This document shows, one piece after another, positions 23,933 through 25,949 of a DNA stretch of 25,949 bases. Position numbers and translations under genes: made by a program. The stretch lies in assembly GCA_964544595.1 (NCBI GenBank), contig CAZJBM010000032.1:1-25949 (forward strand), given 5' to 3'. This DNA is from JAGBWK01 sp964544595 (GTDB lineage Bacteria; Bacteroidota; Bacteroidia; Bacteroidales; Muribaculaceae). The notes under the pieces were generated by a model. That model had not been told where the DNA came from. It saw nothing but the letters and a program-made list of their open reading frames with translations, and did not search any database. Numbering within the stretch: position 1 is the stretch's first letter; the number at the start of each line of letters is the position of its first letter.

Positions 23933-25021
23933 ATGAACGAACATATATTTAACTTCTCGGTAGTCACATCGTGGATCCACGACCTGCTCGCGTCGTTCAT
24001 GGCGCCCTGGCTGGTGACCTGCACCGAGTGTGTGCTTATCGGCGTCGGGCTTCTGCTCGCGTACGCGTTGCTCGCTCTTTTCTACATCTACTTCGAGCGT
24101 AAGGTCTGCGCTTTCTTCCAGTGCCGTCTCGGCCCCAACCGCGTAGGCCCCTGGGGACTCTTGCAGAGTTTCGCCGATATGTTTAAGATACTTATCAAGG
24201 AGCTTATCAGCCTTAACCATATCGATAAATTCCTCTTCGCTCTCGCTCCCTATCTGGTGATTATCGCGTCGATGCTCTCGTTCGCGGTGCTTCCCTGGGG
24301 CAGAGGCTTGCAGGTGATAGATTTCAATATCGGCATTTTCTTCCTGATCGCCGTTTCGTCGATCGGTGTGCTCGGTATTCTTATGGCGGGTTGGTCGTCT
24401 AACAATAAGTTCACTCTCGTCGGAGCTATGCGTTCGGGTGCGCAGATGATCAGCTACGAGCTGTCGATCGGCCTGTCGGTGCTTACTATGGTATGCTTCG
24501 CCGGAACTATGTCGGTCACTAAAATCGTTGAGGCTCAGGCTAATGGTTGGTTTATCTTTACCGGCCATATCCCCGCGATTATCGCCTTCATCATTTATAT
24601 GATCGCTGGCACAGCAGAGACCAACCGCGGCCCCTTTGACCTCCCTGAGGCTGAGAGCGAGCTGACTGCCGGGTATCACACCGAGTATTCAGGTATCCAC
24701 TTCGGCTTCTTCTATCTCGCCGAGTACCTTAACCTTTTCATCGTGGCCGGCGTGGCGACCCTCCTTTTCTTCGGAGGTTGGATGCCGATTCAGATTCACG
24801 GATGGGACGGTTTCAACAACGTGATGGCCTACATCCCGTCGCCCCTCTGGTTTATCGGTAAGGCTGTGATCCTCTCGTTTATCATAATCTGGTTTAAGTG
24901 GACTTTCCCCCGCCTCCGTATCGACCAGCTCCTTTCACTTGAGTGGAAGTATCTGCTGCCGATCAATCTTTTCAACCTCGTGTTGATGGCTCTCGTGATT
25001 GTCTACGGACTCCATTTTTAA
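23933..25021 (+). CDS. nuoH: NADH-quinone oxidoreductase subunit H
   Basis: This 362-residue membrane subunit of complex I lines the quinone chamber. About eight hydrophobic helices are visible. Motifs in order: YIYFERKVCAFFQCRLGPNR with VGPWGLLQSFADMFKIL, SIGVLGILMAGWSSNNKF, GAMRSGAQMISYELSIGL and AGTAETNRGPFDLPEAESEL with TAGYHTEYSGIHFGFFYLAEY. The length fits Bacteroidota NuoH (about 350-365). It lies 29 bases after nuoCD. In typical clusters nuoI, J, K, L, M and N follow; here atpD follows after 45 bases instead. Confidence 0.96.
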   Translation: MNEHIFNFSVVTSWIHDLLASFMAPWLVTCTECVLIGVGLLLAYALLALFYIYFERKVCAFFQCRLGPNRVGPWGLLQSFADMFKILIKELISLNHIDKFLFALAPYLVIIASMLSFAVLPWGRGLQVIDFNIGIFFLIAVSSIGVLGILMAGWSSNNKFTLVGAMRSGAQMISYELSIGLSVLTMVCFAGTMSVTKIVEAQANGWFIFTGHIPAIIAFIIYMIAGTAETNRGPFDLPEAESELTAGYHTEYSGIHFGFFYLAEYLNLFIVAGVATLLFFGGWMPIQIHGWDGFNNVMAYIPSPLWFIGKAVILSFIIIWFKWTFPRLRIDQLLSLEWKYLLPINLFNLVLMALVIVYGLHF

Positions 25022-25024
25022 TCA

Positions 25025-25034
25025 TATCGCGATA
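25025..25034. repeat. 10-bp palindrome in the nuoH-atpD gap
   Basis: TATCGCGATA is a perfect palindrome three bases past the nuoH stop codon. It may be an operator or chance. No consensus promoter with proper spacing fits into this 45-base gap. Confidence 0.3.
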
Positions 25035-25066
25035 ACTCTTAGTTTGAAATTCTTACTCTATATCCA

Positions 25067-25949
25067 ATGAGCGAAAAATACGGAAAAATTGCCCAGGTAA
25101 TCGGTCCTGTGGTCGACGTTATCTTCGAAGGCGAAGACAACATTTTGCCCCCGATTTATACGGCGCTTAAAATCGACCGTCCCGACGGCTCGATGCTTAT
25201 TCTCGAAGTTGAGCAGCATATCGGCGAGGATACGGTGCGTTGCGTTGCAATGGAAAGTACCGACGGACTCCAGCGCGGCCTCCGCGTTGACAATCTTGAG
25301 CGCCCGATTGCGGTGCCCACCGGTTCGCAGGTGAAGGGTCGTCTACTCAACGTGATCGGCGAGGCTATCGACCACCTTCCAGAGCTTAACCGCGACAATT
25401 TGCGCCCCATCCACCAGCCTGCCCCGACATTCGAGGACCTAACCATCGGCACGGAGATTCTCTACACCGGTATCAAGGTGATCGACCTTCTCGAGCCGTA
25501 CAGCAAGGGCGGTAAGATCGGCCTCTTCGGCGGCGCCGGCGTGGGCAAGACCGTGCTCATCATGGAGCTTATCAACAATATCGCCAAAGGCCATAACGGC
25601 TTCTCGGTGTTCACCGGCGTGGGCGAGCGTACCCGCGAGGGTAACGACCTCCTCCGCGAGATGATCGAGAGCGGCGTAATGAAATACGGCAAGAAATTCG
25701 AGGAAGGCATGGAGAAAGGCCAGTGGAATCTTGCCGATGTCGACATGAAAGAGGTCAACAACTCTCAGGCCGCGCTTGTGTTCGGCCAGATGAACGAGCC
25801 CCCGGGTGCCCGTCTGCGCGTGGCTCTTACGGGTCTTACCGTGGCCGAGCAGTTCCGCGACGCTGACGGTGGCGGCAAGGAGATTCTCCTCTTTATCGAC
25901 AACATCTTCCGTTTCACTCAGGCAGGTTCGGAGGTATCGGCGCTTCTCG
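25067..25949 (+). CDS. atpD: F1 ATP synthase subunit beta, 3' end beyond the window
   Basis: The catalytic beta subunit of F1-ATPase; 294 residues lie in the window of an expected about 500. The N-terminal barrel (GKIAQVIGPVVDVIFE) leads to the nucleotide domain with Walker A GGAGVGKT (155-162, Lys161), the catalytic glutamate in GERTREGNDL (Glu187), an insertion rich in Lys/Glu (about 206-230) typical of Bacteroidota, and the Walker B region ILLFIDNIFRF. GGAGVGKT separates it from subunit alpha, which has GDRQTGKT. The frame is open to the last base. In Bacteroidales atpD is usually the first gene of the atp operon; here it starts 45 bases after nuoH on the same strand, with no promoter visible between. 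Confidence 0.95.
   Translation, partial: MSEKYGKIAQVIGPVVDVIFEGEDNILPPIYTALKIDRPDGSMLILEVEQHIGEDTVRCVAMESTDGLQRGLRVDNLERPIAVPTGSQVKGRLLNVIGEAIDHLPELNRDNLRPIHQPAPTFEDLTIGTEILYTGIKVIDLLEPYSKGGKIGLFGGAGVGKTVLIMELINNIAKGHNGFSVFTGVGERTREGNDLLREMIESGVMKYGKKFEEGMEKGQWNLADVDMKEVNNSQAALVFGQMNEPPGARLRVALTGLTVAEQFRDADGGGKEILLFIDNIFRFTQAGSEVSALL

Noticed and set aside
23906..24679. 257-codon open frame on the minus strand
   Set aside because: It is antisense to nuoH, highly charged throughout and without recognisable domains, as expected for the shadow of a membrane protein gene.

Overview
The window looks like a chromosomal segment of a gut-type Bacteroidales bacterium; Muribaculaceae is my guess, inferred from a GC content above 50% and the gene families, and not proven. 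Several lines of evidence point to Bacteroidota. There are four promoters of the TTTG-N19/20-TAnnTTTG type or close to it. The order DUF6242 - DUF6089 - uppS - bamA - ompH - ompH is a Bacteroidales arrangement. Complex I genes carry a fused nuoCD, and lipoproteins have acidic residues right after the lipobox cysteine. Nearly everything is ordinary host gene content; no CRISPR array, tRNA, rRNA or complete mobile element was seen.

Layout: positions 1-281 are AT-richer than the rest and hold no complete gene. Positions 282-17533 are all on the minus strand and read leftward. First comes an ECF sigma factor, a one-TM putative anti-sigma factor and a Spy-like periplasmic protein (17533-15956), closed by a terminator. 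Next is a very large alpha-2-macroglobulin-like protein (15834-10213) with its own strong terminator, then a GHL10-type glycosidase and ribD (10109-7555). Last is an envelope biogenesis operon from a consensus promoter at about 7494-7524: a DUF6242 lipoprotein, a DUF6089 beta-barrel protein, UppS, BamA and two OmpH/Skp chaperones.

The strands diverge at 17534-17634. Rightward from there lie a TonB-dependent receptor and a lipoprotein, closed by a terminator. A textbook Bacteroidales promoter (21060-21090) then starts the complex I genes nuoA, nuoB, nuoCD and nuoH. Directly after nuoH, where nuoI is usually expected, comes atpD, the F1 ATP synthase beta subunit, which runs off the right edge.

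Functionally the left two thirds concerns the cell envelope: outer-membrane protein insertion and chaperoning, the undecaprenyl carrier, envelope stress sigma control, and protease defence or envelope surveillance. The right third concerns nutrient uptake and respiratory energy conversion. The points most worth a second look are the nuoH-atpD junction, the surface lipoprotein and barrel protein co-transcribed with bamA, an attenuator-like hairpin just before bamA, a hexanucleotide repeat inside bamA, the loss of the thioester cysteine together with an AT-rich bait-like segment in the macroglobulin, and a long structured gap inside the nuo operon.
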